Part shown: positions 24,291 to 36,489 of the stretch, in pieces
How positions within the stretch are numbered: the first letter of the stretch is position 1
How the letters are laid out: every line of letters starts with the position of its first letter
From: Cristatella mucedo
Lineage: Eukaryota; Bryozoa; Phylactolaemata; Cristatellidae
Assembly: GCA_009760855.2 (NCBI GenBank)
Contig: WPIO01000007.1
Coordinates: forward strand, 5,716,001 to 5,780,000
Length of the DNA: 64,000 nt
Reading direction: 5' to 3'
Program-made: the position numbers and the translations under genes
Notes under the pieces: model-generated
What the model saw: the letters and a program-made list of their open reading frames with translations, nothing else
Database searches by the model: none
What the model was told of the DNA's origin: nothing

Positions 24291-24764
24291 CTGTTTAAGT
24301 CCTTGCTGCTATTAAAGTGCTAGTGTGCAAGTGTATCTGATGGTGTGCACTGTCCAATATGCAACCATGAGGTGGCATCATCAACACAAAGCACAGAGCA
24401 CGTCTTCCCTTACACATCTGCTCCGAGGATCAGCTCAGCAGGCCAGAAAGGGGGAAACTAGATGCAGTAATCAGTTGTCTACCCTCAAGCATCGGGGTTT
24501 GAATGAAGTGCAGCAGCTAAATATGCCGGTGAGGAAAACATGGGTGAATTGGGTGATAACATGAAATACTACTTGCAAAATCTCACGTGAGACATGCTGT
24601 GGAGGATATGAATCTGCATGTAGGCAGCATGGGTACCGACAGTAACTACAATCCACCTGGATTTTGTATTACAGCATTTGTTGGATCTTTGTGATTTATC
24701 TCTCGTGTGCATGTACATGTTTCCAATGTGCCTGCAGCTTGCCGACGTTACCACCAATCATATG

Positions 24765-24855
24765 GTAATGTTTTCTATACAGCATTTGTAAAGTGCCTAG
24801 AAAAAGATTCAGTTCTCTAGGGCACTATATACATATTATTATTATTATTAGTAGT
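24765..24855 (+). mobile_element. LINE family 1 tail fragment
   Basis: The tail AAAGTGCCTAGAAAAAGATT, then GAGTTCTC-like and GCACTATATACA words, ends in an ATT/AGT microsatellite. Nothing of the LINE body precedes it. Confidence 0.55.
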
Positions 24856-24859
24856 AGTA

Positions 24860-27350
24860 CTATTACTACTACTTCCACCCTACCTATCGGTTTATCTTGG
24901 CGATCGAACTAATAACACTTGGAAATTCAAACAACTAGCGTGCGCCACAGGATTGTAGAAAAGCCCGGTCGTCTTGCTATCTTCAATTGCAGCAAATGCC
25001 ATACCATTGGCCTTGAATGAAGTTAGCAATCTAACTAGTCTCGAGTCCCCAAAAACAAAAATCGACAAGTAGGGGACGAGCAATTGATCACCTCCAGAAA
25101 AGAAAGATGCAGAGATGGCTTACCATACCCAGGCACAATAAAGGGTGAGCCACAACTGACCTGCTGATCCAGAGTTGAGCTGTCGGATATGACAGCCATA
25201 ATGGAATATCGGCTGCCTCATTCTTGGTTGCATACTACAACACGATGTAGAAGACATAATATTCTCACAGCAATGCTGCTGAAGAGGTGCAATCGACAAG
25301 TGCAACTACAGAGCTTTGAAGCACTGCAGTCTGTGAACTGCTGGTGGATGTAGCTCCCAAGACAAGCTTAAATAATCACATGCATGGGTATACTCAAGGA
25401 TAAACAACTAGACCTAGGTATGCCTGTGGGAGGTACTATTGCTATTACTGATCAACAGCATGCCATAACATCTTAAATGAATTCTTTGACAATATGGTTC
25501 TAGGTAAGGTTTTAATTCATATATATACATGCACACACATGCAATGTATGGTTGCATACACCTACAGTATATGCATTACTAAGAGCTTGCAGAAATAGTC
25601 ACATGTAAGGATGCTGCTGCTGCTGAAAACAAGATCTGCGTACTTTGTATTTGCAATTAACAGCAGCCTATCAGAAACAGATTATAAGTACAAGCTTCCT
25701 AAGAGTGCCGATGGCTGTCACTCGTGGGCAAAACATGGCCCCTTGCAAATCACCAACTCAAAGGTGGTAGACTATGTTGGCTCACTCAGTACTAATGGGT
25801 TGCAGAGCCCTGCACCCAACCCCATTACACTCATCCAACATAATCCAGCACCAATAAACTTCAAGCAACACTATTTACACCCAGAGCATAACTGAGCTCC
25901 TAAATGCCCATTTCTTTGCAGAAGGTGAGGCAGTGCAAGAGCCTGCAAAGATAGGGTGTTCAAGCACACTGGTTTTCTTACTGCAGTCTCTTGAGATGTG
26001 AGCAGCCGACAACTACTTAAGCCGACAGCTGGCATTAGCTTGCACAATCTGGCCTCATGCTGACGAAACTTACTCTCTCACTCAAAAACTGCCCTCAAGC
26101 ATGAATCACAAGCCCGTTAGGTTCAATCGACGGCTGTGTCCTTGGCAATTCGCTAGGCAGAAAAGTCATGAAACTGAACCAAGCGGAAAATCAAAGCCTA
26201 AGCATTTTTTGGCATATGTTCGTATCAAACGTCCTTTAAATGTGACAGTACAGCCTCGTTGGAGCAGCAGCTTTAGTATCCTGTCATTCAAGAAATTCTG
26301 TCGACCGAGCAAACCGAATGCTTGGCGCTGGGTCTCTGCAGTAATTGCGGCTATGTGGCTAGCACTAATAGTAGAAAGAGAAAGGATATGAAGAGTGCCT
26401 TATACAGCATATCATAAAGATCATAATTATGGATAAACTTTCAAAGTTCCCTAAGAAACTAGACCAACACTGGACCTTGAAGTCCCAGTTCGGATCATAT
26501 TGATGCAATGAGTCCTTTAGATGTCTGTGAGTAAGGCCATACAAATTATTTCTTACTTTTAGGACTGGAGCATTTCTGAAACTACCATTTTCTAATAGCA
26601 GAAGAAGCACATATGCTGGCATCCATTTGATAGGCGATCATAGTCGCTGTTAATACTACACATACCACAGAAAACACGAGCCAAGTCCCTACTCTAGAGC
26701 ATCTGGCTGTATAAAATTCGGCAGTGAGTCGCCACTCCAACGAAAATCAGTGGCATAGGTTACGGTAAATAAATGAACCCTCATATTCATAATATGCGAG
26801 CCAGGAAGAAACGCATCCACGGTCAATGATGACCGGCCGGCGTACCGAGTGCACTTTTGGGCAATCTCCAGAGCGAAAACCCCTTTGATTGTTTTACAAA
26901 GCTTAAAATGCTGATATATTAACTGCAAATAAATTTGAGGTACAGTGCTATACATATGCGGCAGGGCTAGCTCCCCTCAGACTGGCCTAGAAGCAACTCG
27001 GAAGGCCAAACGGGCCCACGCCCACGTCCAGAACACCTATGCAGGTGGTTGCGAGGGTCACGCAGGCGGTTACGTGAGGAATCGGTCGACCGTCTACATT
27101 ACATGGGGTTCTCGTAAGTATGAAGTCGTAAAATCAACGATAGACGCAGCGCTATTCAGGAAGAACTAACTACCTTTGCAGTCGCCGGGACACGGAAACG
27201 GTACGCATGCCTACGGAAGCCATGGCTGCATGCACTAGGTGCACACATAATTGCCTATAATCAGTTGTAAATGATACAAATATTTATGTTTATAAATTAT
27301 AATTTACTACCGCAACTTAAATAGCTAATGCCTGCAGACAGCACGCGCCG
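24860..27350. other. Region upstream of the RBM5-type gene, nothing firmly identified
   Basis: Open stretches occur on the minus strand at 26955-26689 and 26622-26365 and on the plus strand at 26101-26391. None shows a family motif I can name. Because PISD runs left and the RBM5-type gene runs right, the missing 5' PISD exon(s) could lie here and the two genes could start head to head. That is inference only. Confidence 0.35.
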
Positions 27351-27431
27351 CCAAGCGGCGTGTGATTTCCATCGCGAGAAATCTAGCGACGCCATATTTG
27401 CTAGCTTCGAGCGAGTGTACGCGTACACGGA

Positions 27432-30400
27432 ATGAGCTACGACGGAGCCCACAGAAGCCGTGACTGGGACAGAGACCGGTATGTAGGCAGACCGCTATTT
27501 CTTCTGCGTGCGATCAGCTCGTTTATCGAAGATGCCCCGCGCGAGCTGCAACCTTGCATGCACTCACCGGCCGTGCTGGCACGCTCTGCAGACTGCGACG
27601 CCCTGAGCGCGACCGCGAACGAAGGAGCGACTATGATGACTATGACCGGTACGACCGTGACCGGAGCCGCGATAGGGGAGGACGTGACGAGCGCTACAGT
27701 GATAGGAGGGATTTTGACGGCGACTACAGAATGCGAGAGGACCACTACGACGACGGCGCCGATCGAGCGAGGGATGACCGCGGGGACGACTCGGTAAGTA
27801 GTAGCCTCGCCGAGTCACATTCAGAGGTTGTGCGTCGTAGCACCCTACGCTCATGCAGCAACACTGTTGCAGTACGAAAGACCCGGCGGACGCCGAGAAT
27901 TCGATTCCTGGAAGAGCGACCAGCCCTCGCACACTGTCCTGCTGAGGGGACTTCCGAACCACATAGAGGAAGCCGATGTAAGTCGTAGCGGTGGCCTTCG
28001 TCTGCAGATTGAGCATGCTGCAAGGTCAGTGAGCAATCGCGTTTGACCATTCTTGCGTCCTCATAGATATGGGATGAGCTGAGCGTTCACAGCGTTGCTG
28101 TTAAAGACATACGATTGGTCACTCACAAAGGCACAGGTAAGCATGCACTGTTTTGGCGTGCGATAGACGTTTCTGTACAAAGCAGTGTCTGCATGTAGAA
28201 CTTATTTATACTTCTTGGCCGAGCAATAGGAAATCATTTAGTTGACTGAGACTCTCTTGGTCGTATACTCAAGTTGTTGCAGTATGTACTGTCATTGAGC
28301 TAGCTCAGTTGTGACGATGATAGTGCAGTTACCCTTTGACCTTAATGTCAACCCATGTCTGGCATGCATGAGTACTCATCAAGCATTTTGGAGTATAGCT
28401 TTGTAGCTGTGCAATGTATGTATGTATCTCTTTCTGTAGCTCCACAAAGTCATAAAGACCATGTGGGTGTTATGCAGGAGAGTTTTGTATACCGCACTCA
28501 CAGCCAAAGCGGCTTTTGGTACGCATTCGGATTTGGTGCTTAATTTGATTCGCGAGTGGTATAGTGGATACCTGCAAACTCTACTTTAGTCAAAACTGGT
28601 CGACAGAGTTACCATAGTAGACTTTCCCTGTAAAGTGGCTGCAGTTGCCTTTTTGAAGCTAACTGGCCTTTTCCAGCCATTAAGTTTCTAGGCTACTCTG
28701 GAGCGATTAATAACCCAGGTTTCAAATCTTTAAATTATTTTTTAATCGTCACAATGGGATCCCCAAGATGAGCTAAGTCGGCCACCGTTTCTCACATCAG
28801 CCTGCCTTCAATGAACCTGTTCCCTGTTTTGAAGTAAGGCTCCTACTATGCAAGGCAATTGTCGCCCATTAAAATTGAGAACTGGTTATTTTTTTTTAGT
28901 TTGCCTGATACTTACAAGCCAAATATTAATTACTATAGTCATTAGTAGAGTGTAACTGTGGCTAAGCAAGGTGTTGGCTTTATGTTGCAGTATATGTCCC
29001 AAGTAAATTATAGAAAAGGTAGAAGCAATGGCTTACTGAAATCACACACACACACACACACATCGGCAGAATGAGCCTTAACGGCTTTCACCACCATTTG
29101 CAGTACATGGCTCGAGCATACGTCTTTGTGAAAGGTAAACTTCTTGTGAATCCCTACCCCCATCCCCGTCGAGACCCCAGAGTAACTAACAATTTAGCCC
29201 AAGATAGCAATGAAAGAAAGAAAGCTGACGAGTTCTGCCTTCCTGTTCGACTGGGTTTCTTGCCGGTGACACAAGTTAGTGCTTTCTCAGATTTCTGTTT
29301 CTATCCAAGGTCATTCCTTCGCTGGTTCTAGTTGGCGCATTTTGCAGTGTAACAAATCGTGTATAAAAATCAACTAAACCTAACCATTGTAATAATACAT
29401 AGCAGAGTTGTAAATATGGTAATGACTGATGCCAAAGTTTGTCATCATTACTACATAAAGCCCATTACTGTGTGCTCGGGTAGTTCCTAACGTGGTGAAA
29501 AGGTTGCTGATCACGGCAGAAGTATAACTTTTTGTTTAGATTGATATGTTAATTGAAAGTAAGGCAACTAGCACTGATCTTTGTATTTGACTGGTATTCC
29601 TCGTATGGTAATAGAAAGTAATCGTGGGTCAGGCTGTAAGCATCGTTGTGGAAGTGCAACTGGGCGACCTCTGCTCCATGGATATTTGAAACCGTGCGTG
29701 GTGAGTTTATCTGTGTGTGTAAAAATGGGCAAGAAAGCACGATTTTATGATAAATACATTCCTGTATTAAATGGTGGTACAAAAAAAGATTAGAGGACAA
29801 GGGATTGCCTGCAGAAGAACTCAAAGATGGGACGAGATATCAAAACATCTTGAGGTGCGGTTTTCTTTTCATCCAATCGTTATTAGCCAACCCCTTGTGT
29901 CTCTTTTTGAGTTGGCGGAAGCGTCTAAAGTTCCCGTACTGTGGCGCTAATCCTTGCAACTAGCCATTTTTTAATGATTTTATCATTGTCTTTTTCACTT
30001 TGTAAACGATGTGTAACTCGTGTTATGTGTATGTTGTGCCATCTTTGTGGCAGCCCAAACCCTGTGGAGGGTGTAGTGTTTCAGCATAGAATTAGGCAAA
30101 AAAATCTAGGCTGATTCTTATGGTTCTTTATATAAAAATGCACATTTGTAAGAGAAATGTTGGAGCCCCCTAAGTTTGTCAGCAAATGTCTCCATAGAAA
30201 AGGTAAGTAGGCTAACTGCTGTCAATCAAAATAAGACTGAAATATGTTGACATATGCCAAAACAAGTAGTTTATAAAATATTATTGCCACTGGAGTCATG
30301 CTGTTGCATGCCGGCCGGTGCCATCTGCCAGTTGAGTTGTATGCTTTGTAACACAACCTTGTCATCAATTGTATAGGTTCGAGCAGAGGTTTTGCGTTCA

Positions 30401-33400
30401 TCGAATTTCATACAATGGATGAGGCCGTAAGGTGGATGGAAAGACAGCAGGTTCAGCTCTTGCCTATTGCTACTCGCACGCTGCACACGTGCCGCTGTGA
30501 ACAGGGTTTGGTATGGTCTGCCATCGTAGTCAGTATATGGCCTTAGCTATCCTTTTTGTCCCGTCCCTGTGTAGCAGCTGTACATGAGTGACACATGTTT
30601 CTTTTGCTGCTGCTATTCTCTTCCATTTACTGCTACTTGCCCTATGGCCTACAGCTCTTAACTCGAGCAGCTCACGCGTGTTGCTTCGGGATGGTCCAAA
30701 CTTTTTTTTGAGTTTCGCCTGCGCTGCTGCAACTGCTTTAGATTGTCAATTCTCTTTGCCCGATTCCCCTAGTACTGCCCTGCATAGTTGCATTTGTTGC
30801 AAAGCTATTCTTTAATGGCATCTTTTTTCTATATACATAGTTGCCTGCATAGGTGCTGACGTGAGTGTTTAGTGCTCTCGAAAATTTATAGAAAATATAA
30901 GCAATAAACAAGATACATAATAAGTGCCAGTACGATCACAAGGGCTCTTCATTCCTTAAAGTCGCTGCTGCTCTTTTTCTTCTTTGTTCCAATCCCGACC
31001 CCCCCCCCCCCCCAAAAAAAAAATCCATTGGGAATAGTGATTCACCTGTAATTATAGAACCTGTCATAGCAAATGATTAGAGGACTCAAGTCTATCGACG
31101 CTCGTGACAAGAGGAAGAGTACCTAGTGCTATCTGTGCCATCCGATTCCGCGGCGGAGGTTGGAGGAGCTGCATCACAAGGGTCCATGCAATGTTCAACT
31201 CTTTTATGTGATTTTAGGGAGAACTCTACCTAATGGATCGATACCGATGCAGCATGGTATACAGTAAAAGTGGAAGCAACAGCAATGGAGCTAAGAATGA
31301 ATCTCGGTTGGCTTTGCTGCCTGATCCACCACGAGCTGACTGGACTTGTGCTAAAGTTAGTATATATATAAAAAAATCGCTCTGGCCATAGTTACGTTCT
31401 GCTTGGTTGGTACATTGGCTCGTTTTCGAACTGCCGTCACTGGGCTGGTACTTTATTTTCGAATAGTGTGGCATCCTGAATTTTGCCAGAAGAGATAAGT
31501 GCTTCAAGTGTGCCTCGAGGCGATCAGGTAGGCAACAGGTGTCCTCTTAAATGAATGCAATTGTAATCCAATCGTGTCCAATCATAACCTAGTTGTGGCA
31601 TTTTTATCGTGCAGAAGCCGAAGGAGCGCCAAATCCTAATAAGCCAGACCAAGCAAGTGATGGCAGTGATCAGATTGGGACAAATCCTTGCAATAGTAAG
31701 TGGTGTGTACAGCAGAGTAGTGTTGTGAATTGCTGAGTGATTTTTGTGTAATGTTATTGCTTGATGGGGTGCTTTTTTATTTTAGCCCTTATATTCAGAG
31801 GATTAGATGCACTCACCACAGAAGACAACGTTAAGGCTGCTTTGGCTGCCATGACAGCAATTGTACCTAAGAATGTTCACATTTTGAGGGATGTTTATAC
31901 TGGCACATCACTCGGGTGAGCAATGCTGTTCTACAGGGTTTTTGCTGATAGGCACCAACTTGTCAACCAGCCAATAAGGTTGCATTAGTTCTATCTGCTC
32001 CCTTTTTTAGGTACTGCTTTGTGGAGTTCGGTTCTGTACAAGATTCGTGTCAGCTAATGGAATATCTACCGGGCAGAAATTTTGAAGTAGATGGCAAGCT
32101 TATATTTGTTAACTATGCAAAGAATACATATTCGACTATGTAAGTGTTCATTCGTTTATTGGTAGCTTTTAAAGAAATTGCATCCTTGGGATGATGACCA
32201 GCAGATAGCACTGGAGCTTCACCCTGAACATGCTTCGATTTTTCAGTATGGCTAGTCTAGCACACTGGACTCAGCAAGGCTGGGATTATGATCGTAATAA
32301 GGCCGACCCGTACTATTACCAGCAGCAGCAAACATCCGGCACAACTGCTACTACAAGTAGCATCGCCCAAGCTGCCATCCAACAGGCTCAGGCTCTTAGT
32401 CAGGTTAGATGGCCTGCCGAGGAAATGTGTCGTTCGATGAAATCAGCTTCTTGCTTATTGGGTGATAAAGCTTAATGTTCTGGCTTTTGTTTAGGCTGGG
32501 AATGCTGCAGCCGTTGCTGCGTCGGCAACACCTACTCAAGCTCCATCCGACCCATGGAGTCCTACTGTGCAGAAGCAATATCGTAAGCTAATGCATCCAG
32601 GTTTAGTGTTGCATGTTTGCTGAAGAATGCTAAAAAAAAAATACTGTACAGCATTTGCTTTATATTTACACAGCCGACCCTGATGTCACAGGCTACCAGT
32701 ATGATGCTAGTTCAAGCTATTACTATGACCCGGTGACCGGTCTGTATTACGATGCCAATACTCAAGTAAGTATTTTTCGAAGTTGCCCAATAAGACCTGT
32801 ATGGCAGTGTGGCGACTTAACTGGATTATCCTTTCTTTTCTATTTTTGTAGTATTATTACAGTTCACAAACGCAGCAGTTTCTCTATTGGGATGGAGAGA
32901 AGAAGACGTATGTTCCTGCCCCTTCGTCTCAAGCCAGTGCTTCAACAGAAACCAAAAAAGACGAAAAAGACAAAGAGAAGGACAAAGACAAAAAGGAAAA
33001 GGTTAAACATGCCAAAAAGATTGCAAAGGTGCGTCGTGAGCCCTCTGAGTACTTCATCAAGTGGCTAGATCTCGTGTCCTTGGGATTGCTGTTATTTCTA
33101 TATTGCGTGTTGTTTCTAGGAAATGGAGAACTGGGCAAAGAAGCTAAATGCACAGAAGCAAGCTATATTAGAAGCAAAAAAGCCACAGCTAGCAGCTGCG
33201 CAACCGATTATTGCAGTTGGTACCGAAAGTGGAGCAAATGCTGCAGAGAAATCAACTGCTGATGCTGCATATGCTTTGCTCGTGGAGAAAACTGTAAGCT
33301 ATGTGGCGCTGCTCGCGAGCCATACATGTCTTCTGCATATTGGTCGGTTTGTGTCTGCACTACTTATATCATTTTAGGGCAGTGACAAGCTTCGTATGTC

Positions 33401-35581
33401 GCTACCACCATCTTTTGTAAGTTATCACTTTCTGTTTTTACTTAATTTCTATTTTTTCATGGCAGTATACTAATGTAAGCATATTCTTTCAGGCCCCTGC
33501 AAAAGCAGGCGCTGCCTCTCCAGAAGACAACCAGAAGCAATCACTGTTAGTTGCTTCGTACGGTGGTGACAGTGATTCAGATGATCGTGAGGATGACGAT
33601 GCTGCTAACGGGGCCCGTGGTAATGCCCTCGACGAAGCCAAGTTAATAGACTATTCGAAACTTGCCTGTCTCCTCTGCAAGCGGCAGTTTCCGAGCAAAG
33701 ATGTGCTAGATAAGCATACGAAGCTTTCTGATCTACATAAGGTAAGTTAAAGGTTGAGTTAAATTTTCATGTGGTCTGAGCTCTTATTTGCTCCATGTTC
33801 TTTTGCCCTTCGTGGGTTCTGGCTATTCTTTATTGCTCTGTGCAAGCAGAGTGATTGCTGCCAATGCATTCGTCCTGGTGTCTGAATTTAGGTTGTTAAC
33901 AATTTACTATTTGTTTTATTGAGTACCAACTACCCTATGGCAGTTAGGTGAAAAGGTAAGATTGGGAATGTAGACAGGCTGGTGTATTTGTCAATAATAA
34001 GTGGACATTTGTACAAGCCCTAATAGAGCTCAATCTCTTTCTAAACACTTTGATCTATATCGTTCGAGTACTACTGCTTGCAGCCAGTGAGGTTTGTGTA
34101 GCCCCTTTAGAAACCAAACCTCTTACTTATCCTACATGAGTCGGAAAGAAAGTATGTTAAGTCGAGTATGATGTTGCATCAGTACAGGAGAGTTCCGGCC
34201 TTTGAGAGCGAACAAGCTTACGGTATAGTCTTTAAATGATTTGAGGCATAAAGCATATTGATAAGCCTCTCCATCTTTTAGCTGTCGTGTGGCCGGATAG
34301 CCCCTTACTGGTAAAAAAAAAACCTTTTGTTCCCCCTCCACAATCAATAGACCTATCGTTTGCCATGGGGCAACTTGATTGTGCTGTTAAGCTCAATCTC
34401 TCCTTGTCGGGAAAGCACTGTCAGCGATTCCGTGCACGTTGTGCAGGTAGGAAGTGCTAAAAAAAAATAGCCTGACGCTCAATTATTTGTGCTAAAGAAC
34501 CTAAAGTGTTGAATTGCTAGTAAAATACTTTTATTGCAAAGGCCAGCATATAGTCGGCGATTCTTTAGGGTAACATAGTTCGGTGCCACTTCGGTGTTGC
34601 CGGCCGACGGTTATTGGCAAGCCAACAATCACGTGTGTGTCCCTAAGTAAACTATGTCTAATGCACGTGTTATAGATACTTCAGTTTTTGAATGTAATTT
34701 TAGTTGTTGCTCATATTTTAAAAGCTTGGTTGTACCAAATAGTTTTTTAATACTACGTTGTGCTACAAGGGTAATGAGCACAAGCCCGCATGCTTTATTT
34801 GTTAAAACTGCCATGATCGTAGTCGGTTGTTCAGTTTTCTTCAGTCCGTGCACGTTTTAGCTTTCCCAATGCTAAGAATATTTTGTCTTGCAGCAAAATC
34901 TGGCTAAACTTGCTGAGCAGTCTGGAGGAGGCTCACAAAATGGTCTGCAGTATCGCGACCGTGCCAAAGAACGTCGACAAAAATATGGCTTAGGCGATGA
35001 CCATACTAGAGAACCGTGGAAAACTGGTGGTGTGGACTCTGTTGCTGTCAGCCAGACTTCCACTTCTCCTGCACCTTTAATGTGAGTGTTGCATGAGCAA
35101 GCATATGTGATTAGGCATTTTTCGTGATTGTTTCCTAATGGATATTGATCACCTCTCGCCTAGAACACGATGCAAGCTGGCATGTGTTTTATATTCTCAC
35201 CTTGGCAAATGTTTTGTTTTGTGTAGATCAGACCAGCAGTATGTGAGTGTTCCTTCCGGTGATGACAATGTGGGCAGTAAGCTTATGCAGAAAATGGGAT
35301 GGAATGCCGGCCAAGGACTCGGACGAGCGAACCAGGGCATTGTAAAGCCGATAGAGGTACTGTTTTTTCTCCCATGCTGATTGCTTCATTCAATATTTTT
35401 CTTGCTGTATAGTTTTAACACACGGATATCTTTGTAGGCCGAATACAACGGCACGATGACTAATACTGCCGGCCTTGGCTCCAGGACCAGAAACATTGGC
35501 CTTCAGCCGGGTGACACTTACTGTGATGCTGTGCGAAAAACGTTTTATGCACGTTATAACGACATGAATAATCATGCATGA
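27432..35581 (+). CDS. RBM5: RNA-binding protein of the RBM5/RBM10 family, complete 20-exon gene
   Basis: Coding exons: 27432-27478, 27592-27793, 27873-27977, 28067-28136, 30377-30450, 31218-31355, 31467-31527, 31615-31695, 31786-31915, 32011-32139, 32247-32403, 32495-32582, 32674-32765, 32852-33028, 33120-33293, 33378-33416, 33493-33741, 34894-35081, 35227-35356 and 35438-35581. All introns are GT-AG, phases agree throughout, and the sum is 2475 bases (824 residues); human RBM5 has 815. Domains in order: RS/RD-rich N-terminus (1-83), RRM1 (about 104-184), RanBP2 zinc finger (C210, C213, C224, C227), RRM2 (about 260-346), OCRE (about 434-482), Lys/Glu-rich linker, C2H2 finger (C647, C650, H663, H670) and G-patch (about 748-793). 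In the family this is a nuclear protein that binds pre-mRNA and early spliceosomal factors and controls exon inclusion. The start ATG opens [16 protein letters not shown]. Most introns are 76-145 bases; introns 4, 5 and 17 are long and two of them hold LINE pieces. RBM5 and RBM10 are vertebrate duplicates, so the symbol means the shared ancestor. Confidence 0.93.
27592..27793 (+). other. RS/RD-rich N-terminal exon of the RBM5-type gene
   Basis: The exon joins in phase 2 to the start exon and encodes an arginine/aspartate/tyrosine-rich, low-complexity segment ([20 protein letters not shown] and onward). Such segments drive nuclear speckle location and contacts with SR proteins in the family. 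The donor is GTAAGT. Confidence 0.85.
28405..28550 (-). mobile_element. LINE family 2 3' end
   Basis: It matches 15690-15790 in the full element (CATAAAGACCATGTGGGTGT, GAGAGTTTTGTATACCGC, the AGCC-AAAGCGGCTT hairpin, GGTACGCATTCGG). It is a short 5'-truncated insertion in intron 4 of the RBM5-type gene, antisense to it. Confidence 0.75.
29044..29062. repeat. (CA)n microsatellite
   Basis: A short perfect CA array in intron 4 of the RBM5-type gene. Confidence 0.9.
30999..31023. repeat. Poly-C then poly-A run
   Basis: About 15 C followed by about 10 A in intron 5 of the RBM5-type gene. Run lengths are prone to sequencing error. Confidence 0.8.
31338..31511 (+). other. RanBP2-type zinc finger of the RBM5-type protein
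   Basis: The motif reads DWTCAK at the end of exon 6 and [15 protein letters not shown] in exon 7. It gives the W-x-C-x2-C, Asn and C-x2-C pattern of single-stranded-RNA-binding RanBP2 fingers. The phase 0 intron falls exactly between the second and third residues of the first Cys pair spacing. Confidence 0.88.
31786..32139 (+). other. RRM2 of the RBM5-type protein
   Basis: Exon 9 carries RNP2 ([15 protein letters not shown]) and exon 10 carries RNP1 ([11 protein letters not shown]) and the closing strand [14 protein letters not shown]1 keeps the two aromatic RNA-contact positions (Phe and Phe/Tyr types), although Cys replaces the more usual Ala. Confidence 0.87.
32691..32923 (+). other. OCRE domain of the RBM5-type protein
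   Basis: Tyrosine-rich repeats [20 protein letters not shown] and [20 protein letters not shown], joined across a phase 0 intron, are the hallmark of the octamer-repeat domain. In RBM5 it binds proline-rich tails of SmN/B/B'. A Lys/Glu-rich helix-like linker follows. Confidence 0.92.
33661..33741 (+). other. C2H2 zinc finger of the RBM5-type protein
   Basis: [17 protein letters not shown] ends the exon together with LSDLHK, giving C-x2-C-x12-H-x6-H. The spacing matches the RBM5/RBM10 finger that precedes the G-patch. Confidence 0.88.
33985..34345 (-). mobile_element. Decayed LINE family 1 3' part
   Basis: An AATAATAAG start, then AGAGCTCAATCTCTTTCTAA (reverse tail), then a C-terminal block near 34190-34260 (CCTTTGAGAGCGAACAAGCT, TTTAAATGATTTGAGGCATA) follow the order of intact copies. 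It occupies much of intron 17 of the RBM5-type gene. Confidence 0.55.
35267..35485 (+). other. G-patch of the RBM5-type protein
   Basis: [19 protein letters not shown], then NQGIVKPIE and, after the intron, [16 protein letters not shown] show the glycine-spaced G-patch fold. These regions recruit and activate DEAH-box helicases. The protein ends 31 residues later with a conserved-looking [16 protein letters not shown]. Confidence 0.9.
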
Positions 35582-35631
35582 TGAAGGAACACTTTTGTAC
35601 ATATTCTGTTTGTATATATACTGTAAATATT

Positions 35632-35637
35632 AATAAA
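35632..35637 (+). terminator. Polyadenylation signal of the RBM5-type gene
   Basis: A canonical AATAAA stands 50 bases after the TGA stop. No better candidate is nearby. Confidence 0.8.
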
Positions 35638-35644
35638 CTGGTTG

Positions 35645-36488
35645 GGTCGACGTCTTTTTAACGTCTACCTATAAGTAAGGTGACGACTGTGGTATCGTCT
35701 AGCTCATTCTTTTCCATACAAGAAAGCACTCTTAGCGAGGTTTTAATGTCGACCAAATTAAGGTAAATGTTGCATGAACTTGTTTCGGTTGCCTTATTGC
35801 TGTTGAAGTGTGTATGTAGAAAATTGATCCTGCAACTCTGGCATGCTTCCAGCTGGCGAGCTTTAATAACACAAAGCATGTGACTTGGAACTTGTAAAAG
35901 GAAATGGGAAAGCTACGTGGCTCCTAAAACTACCAAGCAAGTATCCTGCTATTCTTGTCCGATTCTTGGTGCTTAGCTAGTGCTGAACAGATTGAACATT
36001 TACTATTTAGATTAGCAGGAAGAAGTTGAAAGAACTGGCTCTCTGTAGACCAGTTAATGCAGGAGTATTGGCTATGAGTACCAGATGGGGGTTTGGCTAT
36101 ATTAAAATGATTATGAATAGTGTGGTCACAGTACTCTTGTATAGGTCTGAGAATATAGTAACTGAACGTGTAGTTTAGTTTAGGATATAACCATATTACA
36201 ACTGTTGGATTAGTCATGTCGATAATAATCTTGTAATCAAGTAATCTTAACGAAGTTACCTTTGATTAGCAGGTGCTAGACGATGGAAAACAGTGAAGGG
36301 CAGCTTATTGGGAGTCGACACTAAGCAAGAGTAGACTGGTAGCAGCCGAATGTCCTCATCGTGGACATAGTTGTCACCCAACAAATGTTATATTGGGATT
36401 AAACTTTTGAGAGATTCCACTTGCATAAAAGAATAGCTGTTATTACACGGTAGGGTCATTCATATAAGTGCTAGTTCACAACAGTAAT
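35645..36488. other. Intergenic, nothing recognised
   Basis: AT-rich DNA downstream of the RBM5-type gene. A 95-codon minus-strand stretch (36217-35930) has no motif, though its setting next to LINE debris makes an old C-terminal LINE piece possible. Confidence 0.4.
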
Positions 36489-36489
36489 C

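Larger units (their letters stand above)
27933..31271 (+). other. RRM1 of the RBM5-type protein, split over four exons
   Basis: RNP2 is [11 protein letters not shown] (exon 3) and RNP1 is [11 protein letters not shown] (exon 5), with [11 protein letters not shown] between them (exon 4) and [14 protein letters not shown] as the last strand (exon 6). Exon 5 ends at CAG followed by GTTCAG, a weak donor. An in-frame GTATGG donor lies 60 bases on (30511) and would insert 20 residues before the last strand. Confidence 0.85.

Noticed and set aside
26365-26955. Minus-strand gene with two exons upstream of the RBM5-type gene
   Set aside because: The two frames are open and look somewhat protein-like, but I could not match them to any family or find convincing splice signals joining them.
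28548-28620. tRNA-like head (GAGTGGTATAGTGGATACC)
   Set aside because: It has an A-box-like word, but the following bases give no B-box, anticodon arm or acceptor pairing, so a tRNA gene is not supported.
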